From Variovorax paradoxus (lineage in GTDB: Bacteria; Pseudomonadota; Gammaproteobacteria; Burkholderiales; Burkholderiaceae_C): DNA of 64,000 nucleotides. How positions within the stretch are numbered: the first letter of the stretch is position 1; each line of letters starts with the position of its first letter. Under the pieces are notes generated by a model. The model was not told where the DNA came from. It saw nothing but the letters and a program-made list of their open reading frames with translations, and did not search any database. This document shows positions 33,966 through 42,502 of this stretch, in pieces. Location: the NCBI RefSeq assembly GCF_030815975.1, contig NZ_JAUSXL010000002.1, forward strand, positions 1 to 64,000, read 5' to 3'. The translations under genes and the position numbers were made by a program.

Positions 33966-34574
33966 TCAGGCCGTCGCGGGCGCCGATGCTTCCGAGGAAG
34001 CAGGCTTTGCGGCACCACCGCCACCCGGCTTCTTGCGGCCCGGCGCGATCATCATGATCATTTGCCGGCCTTCGAGCTTGGGGAATTGCTCCACGACGAT
34101 CAGGTCGGCCAGCTCATCGCGAATTCGCTGCAGCAATGCCAGACCGAGCTCCTGGTGCGTGATCTCGCGGCCGCGGAAGCGCAGCGTGATCTTGCATTTG
34201 TCGCCCTCTTCAAGAAAGCGCCGGATATTGCGCATCTTGATGTTGTAGTCGCCATCGTCGGTACCGGGGCGGAACTTGATTTCCTTGACCTCGATGACCT
34301 TCTGCTTGGACTTGGCCTCGGCCGCCTTCTTCTGCTCGTGGTACTTGAACTTGCCGTACTCGATCAGACGGCACACAGGCGGATTGGCCGCGGCAACGAC
34401 CTCTACCAGATCCACATCAGCCTCACCGGCGAGGCGCAAGGCCTCGGAGAGACTCATAACACCCATGGGCTCGTTTTCCGGGCCTACAAGGCGGACTTCC
34501 GGGGCCATGATTTCCCGGTTCAGGCGGTGTTGGCGTTCCTCGCGGTGGCGGCGGTCGCGAAATGCAGTAGCGAT
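33966..34574 (-). CDS. infC: Translation initiation factor IF-3 with a non-canonical ATC start
   Basis: The conserved body begins '[16 protein letters not shown]' at ATG 34508, but 22 conserved codons precede it in frame, reading (after an ATC at 34572-34574) [20 protein letters not shown], which is the normal IF-3 N-terminus. A GAAGGA ribosome site lies 8 bases before the ATC. IF-3 genes characteristically start with AUU or other rare codons so that IF-3 represses its own synthesis. The full protein is 202 residues, with the C-terminal '[12 protein letters not shown]' and an Ala-rich tail. It prevents subunit association and checks initiator tRNA. Confidence 0.95.
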   Translation of the reverse strand: MATAFRDRRHREERQHRLNREIMAPEVRLVGPENEPMGVMSLSEALRLAGEADVDLVEVVAAANPPVCRLIEYGKFKYHEQKKAAEAKSKQKVIEVKEIKFRPGTDDGDYNIKMRNIRRFLEEGDKCKITLRFRGREITHQELGLALLQRIRDELADLIVVEQFPKLEGRQMIMMIAPGRKKPGGGGAAKPASSEASAPATA

Positions 34575-34685
34575 GGTCAGAATCCTTCAAAAATTGCTAC
34601 AAAATCTGTAGCGGAAGCCGGGTCAGTCTCGCGGACAAGCGGCAAGATGGCCAAGAAACACACATGAGGGTGCTTCCGGGACAAA

Positions 34686-36593
34686 TCAACGCTTGTCAGC
34701 AATATCCTGATTGAGCCGTCGTACGAACGACTCGAGGGACATTGCACCGAGGTCTTGATTGCCCCGGGCGCGCACTGCGACGGCACCAGCTTCCTTCTCT
34801 TTGTCACCCACGACAAGGATGTAAGGGAGCTTTTGCAACGAATGCTTGCGTATTTTATACGTAATCTTCTCGTTGTGCAGATCGAGCTGAACCCTAAGCC
34901 CTTGATTCTGCAGCGTTTTCGCCACTGACGCAGCGTAGTCGGCCTGTCCTTCGCTGATGTTGAGCACCGCCACCTGCACCGGAGCGAGCCACGCGGGCAG
35001 CGCGCCGGCGTGGTGTTCGATCAGCATGCCGATGAAGCGCTCGAGGCTGCCGACGATGGCGCGGTGCAGCATGACGGGGTGGGCGCGGCCGCTCGTTTCC
35101 GTGACGTACTCGCCGCCCAGGCGCTCGGCCGTGTTGAAGTCGACCTGCATCGTGCCGCACTGCCACTGGCGGCCGAGCGCGTCCTTCAGCGTGTATTCGA
35201 TCTTGGGGCCGTAGAAGGCACCGTCGCCGGGCGAGATGATGAAGTCGACGCCCGAGCGGCGCAGCGCCTCCATCACCGCGTGCTCGGCCTTGTCCCAGAG
35301 CTCGTCGGAGCCCACGCGGTTGTCGGGGCGCGTGGCCACCTTGTAGAGAATGTCCGTGAAGCCGAAGTCGGCATAGACCTTCTGCAGCTGCGCCGTGTAG
35401 GCCACGCATTCTTCGAGGATCTGGTCCTCCGTGCAGAAGATGTGGCCGTCGTCCTGCGTAAAGCCGCGCACGCGCATGATGCCGTGCAGCGCGCCGCTGG
35501 GCTCGTTGCGGTGGCACTGGCCGAACTCGCCGTAGCGCAGCGGCAGGTCGCGGTAGCTGCGCAGGTCGCTCTTGAAGATCAGCACATGGCCGGGGCAGTT
35601 CATCGGCTTGAGCGCGTACTCGCGCTTCTCCGACTCCGTCGTGAACATGTTGTCGCGGTAGTTCTGCCAGTGGCCCGTTTTCTCCCACAGGCTCTTGTCG
35701 AGAATCTGCGGGCCCTTCACTTCCCAGTAGCCCGTGTCGCGGTAGATGCCGCGCATGTATTGCTCCACCGCCTGCCACAGGGCCCAGCCCTTGGGGTGCC
35801 AGAACACCACGCCCGGCGCCACTTCGTCGATGTGGAACAAGTCGAGTTCCTTGCCCAGCTTGCGGTGGTCGCGCTTCTCGGCTTCCTCGATGCGCTGGAT
35901 GTACTGGTCGAGCTGCTTCTTGTCGGCCCAGGCCGTGCCGTAAATGCGCTGCAGCTGCTCGTTCTTGGCGTCGCCGCGCCAGTAGGCGCCCGCGAGCTTC
36001 GTGAGCTTGAAGACCTTCAGGAAGCGCGTGTTCGGCACGTGCGGGCCGCGGCACATGTCGACGTATTCCTGGTGATAGTACAGGCCCATGGCCTGCTCGT
36101 CGGGCATGTCCTCGACGAGGCGCAGCTTGTAGTCTTCGCCACGCGACTTGAAGACCTCGATGACTTCGGCACGCGGCGTCATCTTCTTGACCACGTCGTA
36201 GTCCTGCGCAATGAGTTCGCGCATGCGCGCCTCGATGGCGGCCATGTCCTCGGGCGTGAAGGGGCGCTCGTAGGAGATGTCGTAGTAGAAGCCCTCTTCG
36301 ATCACGGGCCCGATCACCATCTTGGCCGTCGGATAGAGCTGCTTCACGGCGTGGCCGACCAGGTGGGCCGTCGAGTGGCGGATGATCTCCAGGCCTTCGT
36401 CGTCCCTGGGCGTGATGATCTGGAGCCTGGCGTCATGGTCGATGACATCGCTGGCGTCGACGAGCTTGCCGTCGATCTTGCCTGCCACCGTCATCTTGGC
36501 AAGCCCGGGTCCGATGGACTGGGCAACTTCGGCCACCGAAACCGGGCCGGGGAACTCGCGGCGCGAGTTGTCGGGAAGCGTGATCTGGATCAT
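34686..36593 (-). CDS. thrS: Threonyl-tRNA synthetase
   Basis: A 635-residue ThrS from ATG 36593 ([14 protein letters not shown]). The domain order is TGS, the editing domain ('[15 protein letters not shown]' with its HxxxH), the class II core with zinc ligands (Cys in '[10 protein letters not shown]', His in '[12 protein letters not shown]', His in '[12 protein letters not shown]'), and the anticodon-binding domain ('[25 protein letters not shown]'). It heads the thrS-infC-rpmI-rplT-pheST-ihfA operon and has a leader with a hairpin terminator directly upstream. Confidence 0.97.
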   Translation of the reverse strand: MIQITLPDNSRREFPGPVSVAEVAQSIGPGLAKMTVAGKIDGKLVDASDVIDHDARLQIITPRDDEGLEIIRHSTAHLVGHAVKQLYPTAKMVIGPVIEEGFYYDISYERPFTPEDMAAIEARMRELIAQDYDVVKKMTPRAEVIEVFKSRGEDYKLRLVEDMPDEQAMGLYYHQEYVDMCRGPHVPNTRFLKVFKLTKLAGAYWRGDAKNEQLQRIYGTAWADKKQLDQYIQRIEEAEKRDHRKLGKELDLFHIDEVAPGVVFWHPKGWALWQAVEQYMRGIYRDTGYWEVKGPQILDKSLWEKTGHWQNYRDNMFTTESEKREYALKPMNCPGHVLIFKSDLRSYRDLPLRYGEFGQCHRNEPSGALHGIMRVRGFTQDDGHIFCTEDQILEECVAYTAQLQKVYADFGFTDILYKVATRPDNRVGSDELWDKAEHAVMEALRRSGVDFIISPGDGAFYGPKIEYTLKDALGRQWQCGTMQVDFNTAERLGGEYVTETSGRAHPVMLHRAIVGSLERFIGMLIEHHAGALPAWLAPVQVAVLNISEGQADYAASVAKTLQNQGLRVQLDLHNEKITYKIRKHSLQKLPYILVVGDKEKEAGAVAVRARGNQDLGAMSLESFVRRLNQDIADKR

Positions 36594-36608
36594 GAAAAAC
36601 CTTGGGCG

Positions 36609-36641
36609 AAAAAACAAAAAGCGCGGTGACTGGCCGCGCTT
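36609..36641 (-). terminator. Leader terminator/attenuator in front of thrS
   Basis: On the minus strand AAGCGCGG-ccagtca-CCGCGCTT is followed by TTTGTTTTTT, ending about 16 bases before the thrS start. A terminator inside a leader, after a Phe/Thr-containing mini-ORF, is the arrangement of a transcription attenuator. Confidence 0.75.
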
Positions 36642-36680
36642 TGCTTGGGATGAGAGCTGGCAGAAACCAGCGAGCGCGGG

Positions 36681-36749
36681 CTACCGGCTCTTTTCTTCGG
36701 AGATGAAGAAAAAGCCGCTGAATCCTTGCGGAGTAGTTCGCGGTGTCAT
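36681..36749 (-). CDS. Putative 22-residue leader peptide of the thrS-pheST operon
   Basis: On the minus strand an ATG at 36749 opens a 22-codon frame ending at TAG 36681. It contains three Thr (one at position 2, two adjacent at 5-6) and four Phe, three of them consecutive ('GFSGFFFIS'). AAAGG lies 10 bases before the ATG. The Phe codons lie inside a potential hairpin (CGGCT...TCTTC / GAAGA...AGCCG), and a Rho-independent terminator follows before thrS. E. coli pheST is controlled by such a Phe-rich leader (PheM). Regulation of this operon by Phe-tRNA or Thr-tRNA supply is inferred. Confidence 0.55.
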   Translation of the reverse strand: MTPRTTPQGFSGFFFISEEKSR

Positions 36750-36846
36750 AACCAAGGTGCCTTTCTCGCTCTTGTTGGGTGCAGAGGCCGCAATTCTATC
36801 CGCTGCCTGTTGGGCCCATCGACGCCGGGATTTTGCGAGTCCCCAC

Positions 36847-36874
36847 AAAAAAAAGCCCGGCGCTCGGCCGGGCT
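36847..36874 (-). terminator. Terminator of aceA
   Basis: AGCCCGGC-cgagc-GCCGGGCT followed on the minus strand by T8, about 45 bases past the aceA stop. Confidence 0.9.
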
Positions 36875-36919
36875 CGAAGGTGACAGCGAATCGTCTGTGC
36901 TGGCGGCGAATTCAGCGGA

Positions 36920-38239
36920 TCAGTGGAACTGCTCTTCCTCGGTCGAGCCGGTCAGCGCCGTGACGCTGGACTTGCCGCCCTGGATGACCGTAGTCACTTC
37001 GTCGAAGTAGCCGGTGCCCACTTCCTGCTGGTGCGACACGAAGGTGTAGCCGCGATCGCGCGCTGCGAACTCGGGCTCCTGCACCTTGTCGACGTAAGCC
37101 GACATGCCGCGCGCCACGTAGTCTTGCGCCAGGTCGAACATGTTGAACCACATCGAGTGAATGCCGGCCAGCGTGATGAACTGGTACTTGTAGCCCATGG
37201 CGCCGAGTTCCTTCTGGAACTTGGCAATGGTGGCGTCGTCGAGGTTCTTCTTCCAGTTGAACGACGGCGAGCAGTTGTAGGCCAACATCTTGCCCGGGTG
37301 CACCTTGTGCACGGCTTCGGCGAACTTGCGGGCGAACTCGAGGTCCGGCGTGCCGGTTTCGCACCACACCAGGTCGGCGTAGTACGCGTAGGCCACGGCG
37401 CGGCTGATGGCCTGGTCCATGCCCTTCTTCGTCTTGTAGAAGCCTTCGGCGGTGCGCTCGCCGGTGAGGAAAGGCTTGTCGTTCTCGTCGTAGTCGCTGG
37501 TGATGAGGTCGGCGGCTTCGGCGTCGGTGCGGGCAATCACGAGCGTCGGCGTGCCGCAGACGTCGGCGGCCATGCGCGCGGCGACGAGCTTCTGCACGGC
37601 CTCGGTGGTGGGCACGAGCACCTTGCCGCCCATGTGGCCGCACTTCTTGACCGAGGCGAGCTGGTCTTCGAAGTGCACGCCGCCGGCGCCGGCCTTGATC
37701 ATGGCCTTCATCAGCTCGAAGCCGTTCAGCACGCCGCCGAAGCCGGCTTCGGCGTCGGCGACGATGGGCGCGAAGTAGTCGACGTAGCCCTTGTCGCCGG
37801 GGTTCACATTCTTGGACCACTGGATTTCGTCCGCACGACGGAAGGTGTTGTTGATGCGCTCGACCACGGTCGGCACCGAGTCCACCGGGTACAGCGACTG
37901 GTCCGGGTACATCGCCGAGTAGGTGTTGGCATCGGCCGCAACCTGCCAGCCCGACAGGTAGATGGCCTTCACGCCGGCCTTCACCTGCTGCATGGCCTGG
38001 CCGCCTGTGAGCGCACCGAGGCAGTTGACGTAGGGCTCGTTGTTCACCAGTTCCCAGAGCTTCTCGGCACCGCGGCGCGCCAGCGTGTGCTCGATGGGGA
38101 AGGAACCGCGAAGGCGCACGACGTCGGCCGCGCTGTAGCCGCGCTTGATGCCCTTCCAGCGGGGATTGGTGGCCCATTCTTTCTCGAGGGCGGCAATTTG
38201 CTGTTCGCGGCTCAATTGTTCGGTGAGGGTCTGGGGCAT
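36920..38239 (-). CDS. aceA: Isocitrate lyase
   Basis: A 439-residue isocitrate lyase. ATG 38239 ([22 protein letters not shown]) is preferred over GTG 38245 because GGAG lies five bases before it. The catalytic signature KKCGH is present in '[18 protein letters not shown]', metal and substrate residues in '[12 protein letters not shown]' and the SPSFNW motif in '[12 protein letters not shown]'. It splits isocitrate into glyoxylate and succinate, the first step of the glyoxylate shunt. No malate synthase is in the window. A perfect palindrome lies 73-92 bases upstream. Confidence 0.97.
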   Translation of the reverse strand: MPQTLTEQLSREQQIAALEKEWATNPRWKGIKRGYSAADVVRLRGSFPIEHTLARRGAEKLWELVNNEPYVNCLGALTGGQAMQQVKAGVKAIYLSGWQVAADANTYSAMYPDQSLYPVDSVPTVVERINNTFRRADEIQWSKNVNPGDKGYVDYFAPIVADAEAGFGGVLNGFELMKAMIKAGAGGVHFEDQLASVKKCGHMGGKVLVPTTEAVQKLVAARMAADVCGTPTLVIARTDAEAADLITSDYDENDKPFLTGERTAEGFYKTKKGMDQAISRAVAYAYYADLVWCETGTPDLEFARKFAEAVHKVHPGKMLAYNCSPSFNWKKNLDDATIAKFQKELGAMGYKYQFITLAGIHSMWFNMFDLAQDYVARGMSAYVDKVQEPEFAARDRGYTFVSHQQEVGTGYFDEVTTVIQGGKSSVTALTGSTEEEQFH

Positions 38240-38311
38240 GGTCACTCCGTGAGGTTGATTGAAGGATGGGCGCTGTGGCCGTGGAGTTACTCTAAGCCGA
38301 AGCCGGACTCT

Positions 38312-38331
38312 TATGTCTTATAGAAGACATA
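38312..38331. promoter_or_regulatory. Perfect 20-bp palindrome upstream of aceA
   Basis: TATGTCTT-atag-AAGACATA, 8-bp arms with a 4-base centre, within an AT-rich island. It is a likely operator for aceA; the regulator is not encoded nearby. Confidence 0.6.
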
Positions 38332-38385
38332 TTTTTAACCCATAAAAATCAATGACTTAGAGAGACATTTCTCCATGCAAAATTA

Positions 38386-38406
38386 TTTTTCTCATATTGA
38401 GAAAAA
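38386..38406. repeat. AT-rich inverted repeat
   Basis: TTTTTCTCA-tat-TGAGAAAAA, 9-bp arms. It could be a second operator in the aceA upstream region or a bidirectional terminator for the convergent/divergent gap. Confidence 0.5.
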
Positions 38407-38485
38407 ATATTGCGCCGCAGCAGCCGCCTGTTTCGCAATGTGCAATCAATCTTTCAGGCGTGAAAACGAGGCGTGGGGAAAGGGC

Positions 38486-38926
38486 TCACCTTGCGGCGGC
38501 GTGCGCGATCCAGTCGCCGCCGTCGATCACCGCGTGCCCTTCGATGCGCGCCGGATGTATCTCGTAGACCAGGCACTCGAACCGCTGCGCGTCCGCTTCC
38601 ACGACCACGTGGCGGCGGATGTATTCGCCGGAATCGTCGTCGGCAACTTCCTCGAGCCGATCGAGCGCGGCCTCCACCGGGGGTGCGATGCGGTAGATCT
38701 CCCCGGCGATGCGCCGCGGTCCGTCCAGCACCGCGCCCGGATAAGCGCCCATGTCGTAGAGCGTTCCGGCGATGGTCGCGTCGGCCACATGGACCGGCGC
38801 GGGCCGATAGCGCGCGATGTCGTTGCGCCCGCCGCGGCGCAGGGTGCCGTAGACAAAGACGTGGCGCTGCGAGTGCGTGTCCGGCCCGCCATCGGACTCC
38901 AGGGATTGGGGCATCATCGAATCCAT
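38486..38926 (-). CDS. Gamma-glutamylcyclotransferase-like (AIG2/GGACT family) protein
   Basis: A 146-residue protein with the substrate-binding signature 'VFVYGTLRRGGRNDIARY' near residue 24 and the expected catalytic-acid region 'VADDDSGEYIRRHVVV' plus 'CLVYEIH'. The family removes gamma-glutamyl groups as 5-oxoproline or cleaves related amide bonds. It is oriented away from the EamA transporter, whose TTG start lies 24 bases beyond its own start. Confidence 0.85.
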   Translation of the reverse strand: MDSMMPQSLESDGGPDTHSQRHVFVYGTLRRGGRNDIARYRPAPVHVADATIAGTLYDMGAYPGAVLDGPRRIAGEIYRIAPPVEAALDRLEEVADDDSGEYIRRHVVVEADAQRFECLVYEIHPARIEGHAVIDGGDWIAHAAAR

Positions 38927-38950
38927 CGTTCCAACAAGCCCTCCAGTCTA

Positions 38951-39883
38951 TTGAACACCGCTGCTCCCGCCAGTCGCCTGCTGGCCTATGGTTGCCTGGC
39001 CTTGAGCATGTCGCTCGTCGGCGGCTACGTCGCCCTTTCCAAGCCGCTGGTGGCGGCCTTTCCGGTGCTGCTGCTCGCGTGGCTGCGCTTCGGCATTGCG
39101 GCGCTCGCCATGCCTCACTGGCTGCGGCGCGCGCCGGGCGAACCGCCGATGAGCGGACGCACGCGTGGGCTGGTCTTTCTCGAATCGTTCCTCGGCAACT
39201 TCCTGTTCTCGGTCTGCATGCTGTTCGGCGTGAGCCTGACGAGCGCAGTGTCCGCCGGCGTGATCATGGCTTCCATCCCGGCGGCCGTGGCGGTTGCGAG
39301 CTGGCTCTTCCTGCGCGAGCGCATCACGGTGCGCATCGGCCTTGCCATCGGCTGCGCCGCGCTCGGCATCGGCCTCTTGGCCCTCGCGCCGGCGCCGGCG
39401 CACGCACCGGCCACGGGCCACAACGGCGCAACTGCGCCTTCGATGCCGTGGCTCGGCAACCTGCTCGTGTTCTGCGCGGTGCTTTGCGAAACCGCCTACG
39501 CGGTGATCGGCAAGTCGCTCACCGGAAGCCTCGGCCCCAAGCGGATCTCCTCGCTCATCAACCTCTGGGGCTTCGTGCTGTCGATGCCCTTCGGCATCTG
39601 GTTCGCACTGCAGTTCGACTTTTCGGCCGTGCGCTTCGGCACCTGGGCGCTGCTCGTGGTCTATGCGCTGGCCGCGAGCATCTGGACCGTGTGGCTCTGG
39701 ATGACCGGACTGCGCCATGTGCCTGCTGCGCAGGCCGGCGTTTTTGCCGTGATGCTGCCCGTGAGCGCGGCCCTCGTGGGCGTGCTGGTGCTCGGTGAAA
39801 GCCTCTCCGCACCGCAACTGCTCGCGTTCGCTCTTGCGCTCGTTGGCGTGGTGCTTGCGACCTGGCCCGCACGCCGAAGCTGA
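38951..39883 (+). CDS. EamA-family (DMT) transporter
   Basis: A ten-helix inner-membrane protein of about 310 residues. No ATG lies in frame before the first helix, so TTG 38951 (NTAAPASRLLAYGCLALS) is the likely start; ATG 39008 would remove part of helix 1. Two EamA halves are visible, each ending with the typical 'SLTSAVSAGVIMASIPAAVAVASWLFLRERI' and 'HVPAAQAGVFAVMLPVSAALVGVLVLGE' phrases. Such transporters export metabolites or amino acids; substrate unknown. Confidence 0.88.
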   Translation: MNTAAPASRLLAYGCLALSMSLVGGYVALSKPLVAAFPVLLLAWLRFGIAALAMPHWLRRAPGEPPMSGRTRGLVFLESFLGNFLFSVCMLFGVSLTSAVSAGVIMASIPAAVAVASWLFLRERITVRIGLAIGCAALGIGLLALAPAPAHAPATGHNGATAPSMPWLGNLLVFCAVLCETAYAVIGKSLTGSLGPKRISSLINLWGFVLSMPFGIWFALQFDFSAVRFGTWALLVVYALAASIWTVWLWMTGLRHVPAAQAGVFAVMLPVSAALVGVLVLGESLSAPQLLAFALALVGVVLATWPARRS

Positions 39884-40038
39884 AAACCGGGGGTTCTCCC
39901 CTCTGAAAAAACAACAACTCCCAATGAAAAAACCGCTTTTTCCCTTGGAAACGCGTTTTTTCTCCTTTAGCATCCGCAATGCCACTGGAGACGCAAGTTT
40001 TTCATTGGTGACTGTTCAACCAAAAAAGGAAATCAACC

Positions 40039-40488
40039 ATGGCAACTGCAAAGAAGGCTCCGGCCAAGAAAGCTCCGGCAAAGAAGGCCGCTCCCGCAAA
40101 GAAGGCTGCGGCTCCTGCGAAGAAGGCTGCTGCACCGGCCAAGAAGGCTGCTCCCGCAAAGAAGGCTGCGGCTCCTGCGAAGAAGGCTGCTGCACCGGCG
40201 AAGAAGGCTCCTGCAAAGAAGGCCGCTCCTGCCAAGAAGCGCACGCCCAACGCCGCGTTCATGAAGGCCCTGACCCCCAGCCCGGCACTCGCCGCCGTGG
40301 TCGGTCCGACGCCTCTGCCGCGCACCGCAGTCGTGAGCAAGCTGTGGGACTACATCAAGAAGAACAACCTGCAAGACAAGGCCAACAAGCGCAACATCAA
40401 CGCCGACGCCAAGCTGAAGGAAATCTTCGGCAAGCCGCAAGTGTCGATGTTCGAACTGGCCGCGCTGATCGGCAAGCACGTCAAGTAA
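40039..40488 (+). CDS. Histone-H1-like Lys/Ala-rich protein fused to a SWIB/MDM2 domain
   Basis: A 149-residue protein. Residues 1-67 are repeats of 'PAKKA', 'AAPAKKA' type, a lysine-rich histone-H1-like tail that should bind DNA without sequence specificity. Residues about 75-149 form a SWIB domain ('PLPRTAVVSKLWDYIKKNNLQDKANKRNINADAKLKEIFG'), a fold otherwise typical of eukaryotic chromatin complexes and chlamydiae. Such fusions are common in betaproteobacteria as nucleoid proteins. The tail contains a 60-bp tandem duplication (40081-40200). A strong terminator follows. Confidence 0.92.
   Translation: MATAKKAPAKKAPAKKAAPAKKAAAPAKKAAAPAKKAAPAKKAAAPAKKAAAPAKKAPAKKAAPAKKRTPNAAFMKALTPSPALAAVVGPTPLPRTAVVSKLWDYIKKNNLQDKANKRNINADAKLKEIFGKPQVSMFELAALIGKHVK
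40081..40200 (+). repeat. 60-bp tandem duplication in the H1-like tail
   Basis: 40081-40140 and 40141-40200 are identical at 58 of 60 positions (differences at the ninth base and the last). Each unit adds 20 Lys/Ala/Pro residues. Confidence 0.9.
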
Positions 40489-40526
40489 GCGCTCGGGCAC
40501 TGCGCGTGCATCGCGCTCCCGAATCG

Positions 40527-40554
40527 AAAAACCGGCACATGCCGGTTTTTTTTT
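40527..40554 (+). terminator. Terminator after the SWIB/H1-like gene
   Basis: A perfect 10-bp stem AAAAACCGGC-acat-GCCGGTTTTT runs into a T9 tract. Confidence 0.92.
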
Positions 40555-40650
40555 GCCCGCGGGGGTCGTGATTTACTCATGGGAAGTCGAACCAACCTCA
40601 GCTGCAATGTCTGCGGCCATCACGTGCGCTTGCTCCCAACGCCTTGCGTT

Positions 40651-40671
40651 AATTCACCAATTGGTTAAATT
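40651..40671. promoter_or_regulatory. Candidate operator of the second TetR regulator
   Basis: AATTCACCAATTGGTTAAATT lies about 10 bases before the tetR start and contains the perfect palindrome ACCAATTGGT. It resembles AATTCAC-N6-GTGAATT at 41416-41435. Confidence 0.5.
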
Positions 40672-40677
40672 CGCACC

Positions 40678-41334
40678 ATGAAGGCCACCAAGGATTCCCT
40701 GCCCGAAACAGCCGAGCCGCGTTCGCGCGATGCCGACCGCTCGCAACTCGCCATCCTTGCGTCGGCCCGCGACGAGTTTTCCCAGCGCGGCCTGGCCGGC
40801 GCGCGCATGGACAGCATCGCCGAGCGCGCGGGCCTGAACAAGCGCCTCATCTACTACTACTTCGGCAGCAAGGACGACCTGTTCCTTGCAGTGCTCGAAC
40901 GCACCTACGCCGACATCCGCGAGGCAGAGCAGCAGCTGCACCTGGACGAGATCGATCCGGTCGAGGCCATTCGCCAGCTGGTTTCGTTCACCTGGCACTA
41001 CTACCTGGAGCATCCCGAGTTCATCACGCTCCTGAACAGCGAGAACCTGCATTGCGCAGCACACCTGAAGCGCTCCGAGCGCATCCAGGAAATGAACTCG
41101 CCGCTGGTGCAGCTGCTGGACACGGTGCTCGAGCGCGGCAAGCGCGACAAGCTGTTTCGCGCCGGGGTCGACCCGGTGCAGCTCTACATCTCGATCGCCT
41201 CGCTGTGCTACTTCTACCTCTCGAACAACCACACGCTGTCGGCCGTCTTCGGGCGTGACCTGCGTGCGCCCAAGGCGATGGCGCAGCGCCTCTCGCACAT
41301 GACCGACCTCGTGCTGGGCTACGTCCTGCATTGA
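40678..41334 (+). CDS. TetR-family transcriptional regulator
   Basis: A 218-residue TetR protein. The helix-turn-helix is 'ILASARDEFSQRGLAGARMDSIAERAGLNKRLIYYYFGSKDDLFLAVLE' at residues ~25-72. The C-terminal part has 'LVSFTWHYYLEHPEFITLLNSENLHCAAHLK', similar to RutR-like/AcrR regulators of catabolic operons. It is followed by a Bug-oxidoreductase operon in the same direction with a related palindrome in the gap. Confidence 0.93.
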   Translation: MKATKDSLPETAEPRSRDADRSQLAILASARDEFSQRGLAGARMDSIAERAGLNKRLIYYYFGSKDDLFLAVLERTYADIREAEQQLHLDEIDPVEAIRQLVSFTWHYYLEHPEFITLLNSENLHCAAHLKRSERIQEMNSPLVQLLDTVLERGKRDKLFRAGVDPVQLYISIASLCYFYLSNNHTLSAVFGRDLRAPKAMAQRLSHMTDLVLGYVLH

Positions 41335-41415
41335 GCCTTCGGGCATCCCCAACCTCTTCGGGTATCTACCAATTCGCAGCGGTTGCGCTGCGGGGACGGC
41401 CTTTCTAAAATCTCT

Positions 41416-41435
41416 AATTCACTCACTGGTGAATT
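41416..41435. promoter_or_regulatory. Palindrome AATTCAC-N6-GTGAATT before the Bug operon
   Basis: Perfect 7-bp arms, 40 bases before the Bug start. It shares AATTCAC and TGGT with the site before the tetR gene, so both are probably bound by this TetR. Confidence 0.55.
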
Positions 41436-41475
41436 AATCGACGAAACAAGGCGGCTCGCCCGCACGGAGACAACC

Positions 41476-42459
41476 ATGAAGCAACTTGTACGCACCACTG
41501 CACTGGCCACGCTCACCTGCCTCGCCGCCCTGATGCCGGGTCTGGCGTCGGCGCAGAACGGGTATCCCAACAAGCCGGTCCGCGTGATCGTGCCGTTCGC
41601 GGCCGGCAGCACCACCGACATCATTGCGCGCGCCATTGCCGACAAGATGGGCCAGAGCATGGGCCAGACGCTGGTGGTGGACAACCGCGGCGGCGCCAGC
41701 GGCACCATCGGCCAGCAGGCCGTGGCCACGGCCGCGCCGGACGGCTACACGATCATGATCCACTCGTCGTCGCACACGGTGAGCCCCTCCACCTTCGCGA
41801 AGCTGCCGTTCGACACGGTGAACGACTTCGCGGGCGTCACGCCAATTTCGTCGCTGCCCAACGCGCTGGTGATCTCGCCCTCGAAGAACATCAAGACGCT
41901 GCAGGAACTGGTCGCGGCAGCCAAGGCCAAGCCGGGCACCATCAACTTCGCCTCGGCGGGCCAGGGCAGCGCCACCCACCTCAACGCCGAAAAGTTCAAG
42001 CTGGCCGCGAAGATCGATGCCACCAACATCCCGTTCAAGGGGTCGGCCGAGGCCGTGACGGAAGTGCTGTCGGGCCGGGTCGACTACTACTTCTCGCCCA
42101 TCGCGCCGGTGATCGGCCAGATCAAGGAAGGCCAGCTGCTCGCGCTCGCGGTGGGTTCGCCCAAGCGCGCCGCCGCCCTGCCCGACGTGCCGACCACCGC
42201 CGAGGCCGGCGTGCCCGGCTCCGAGTTCAACTTCTGGATCGGCATGATGGCGCCGGCCAAGACGCCGCGCGACATCGTCAACCGGCTGCACGATGAAGTG
42301 GCAAAGGCGCTGGCTTCGCCCGAGGTCAAGGAACGCTTCCTGAAGCTCGGCGCCGATGCGTGGACCCTCAAGCCCGAGCAGTTCGATGCCTACATCAAGG
42401 ACGAAATCAAGTCCAACGCCACGCTGGTCAAGGCCGCCGGGCTGACGCCGGCGCAGTAA
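41476..42459 (+). CDS. Bug/TctC-family substrate-binding protein
   Basis: A 327-residue periplasmic protein from ATG 41476 with signal peptide 'QLVRTTALATLTCLAALMPGLASA'. Bug motifs are clear: 'YPNKPVRVIVPFAAGSTTDIIARAIADKM', 'VVDNRGGASGTIGQQAVATAAPDGYT' and 'FASAGQGSATHL'. It probably binds the carboxylated substrate for the enzymes downstream. No TctAB permease is adjacent, as usual for this family. Confidence 0.93.
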   Translation: MKQLVRTTALATLTCLAALMPGLASAQNGYPNKPVRVIVPFAAGSTTDIIARAIADKMGQSMGQTLVVDNRGGASGTIGQQAVATAAPDGYTIMIHSSSHTVSPSTFAKLPFDTVNDFAGVTPISSLPNALVISPSKNIKTLQELVAAAKAKPGTINFASAGQGSATHLNAEKFKLAAKIDATNIPFKGSAEAVTEVLSGRVDYYFSPIAPVIGQIKEGQLLALAVGSPKRAAALPDVPTTAEAGVPGSEFNFWIGMMAPAKTPRDIVNRLHDEVAKALASPEVKERFLKLGADAWTLKPEQFDAYIKDEIKSNATLVKAAGLTPAQ

Positions 42460-42502
42460 CCCTCGCACCTTCTCTCTCTCCAACCTTTTTTCAGCTGAAG
42501 AC

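Noticed and set aside
36781..36850. A tRNA gene upstream of thrS
   Set aside because: The stretch 36781-36850 lacks a T-loop, a cloverleaf and a CCA end; only the leader ORF and terminator are supported.
38375..38950. N-terminal extension of the EamA gene opposite the AIG2-like gene
   Set aside because: The extra ~190 codons are antisense to a well-supported gene and do not look like transporter sequence.
40091..40250. CRISPR-like repeats
   Set aside because: The repeats are contiguous tandem copies inside a coding Lys/Ala tail, with no spacers and no cas genes.
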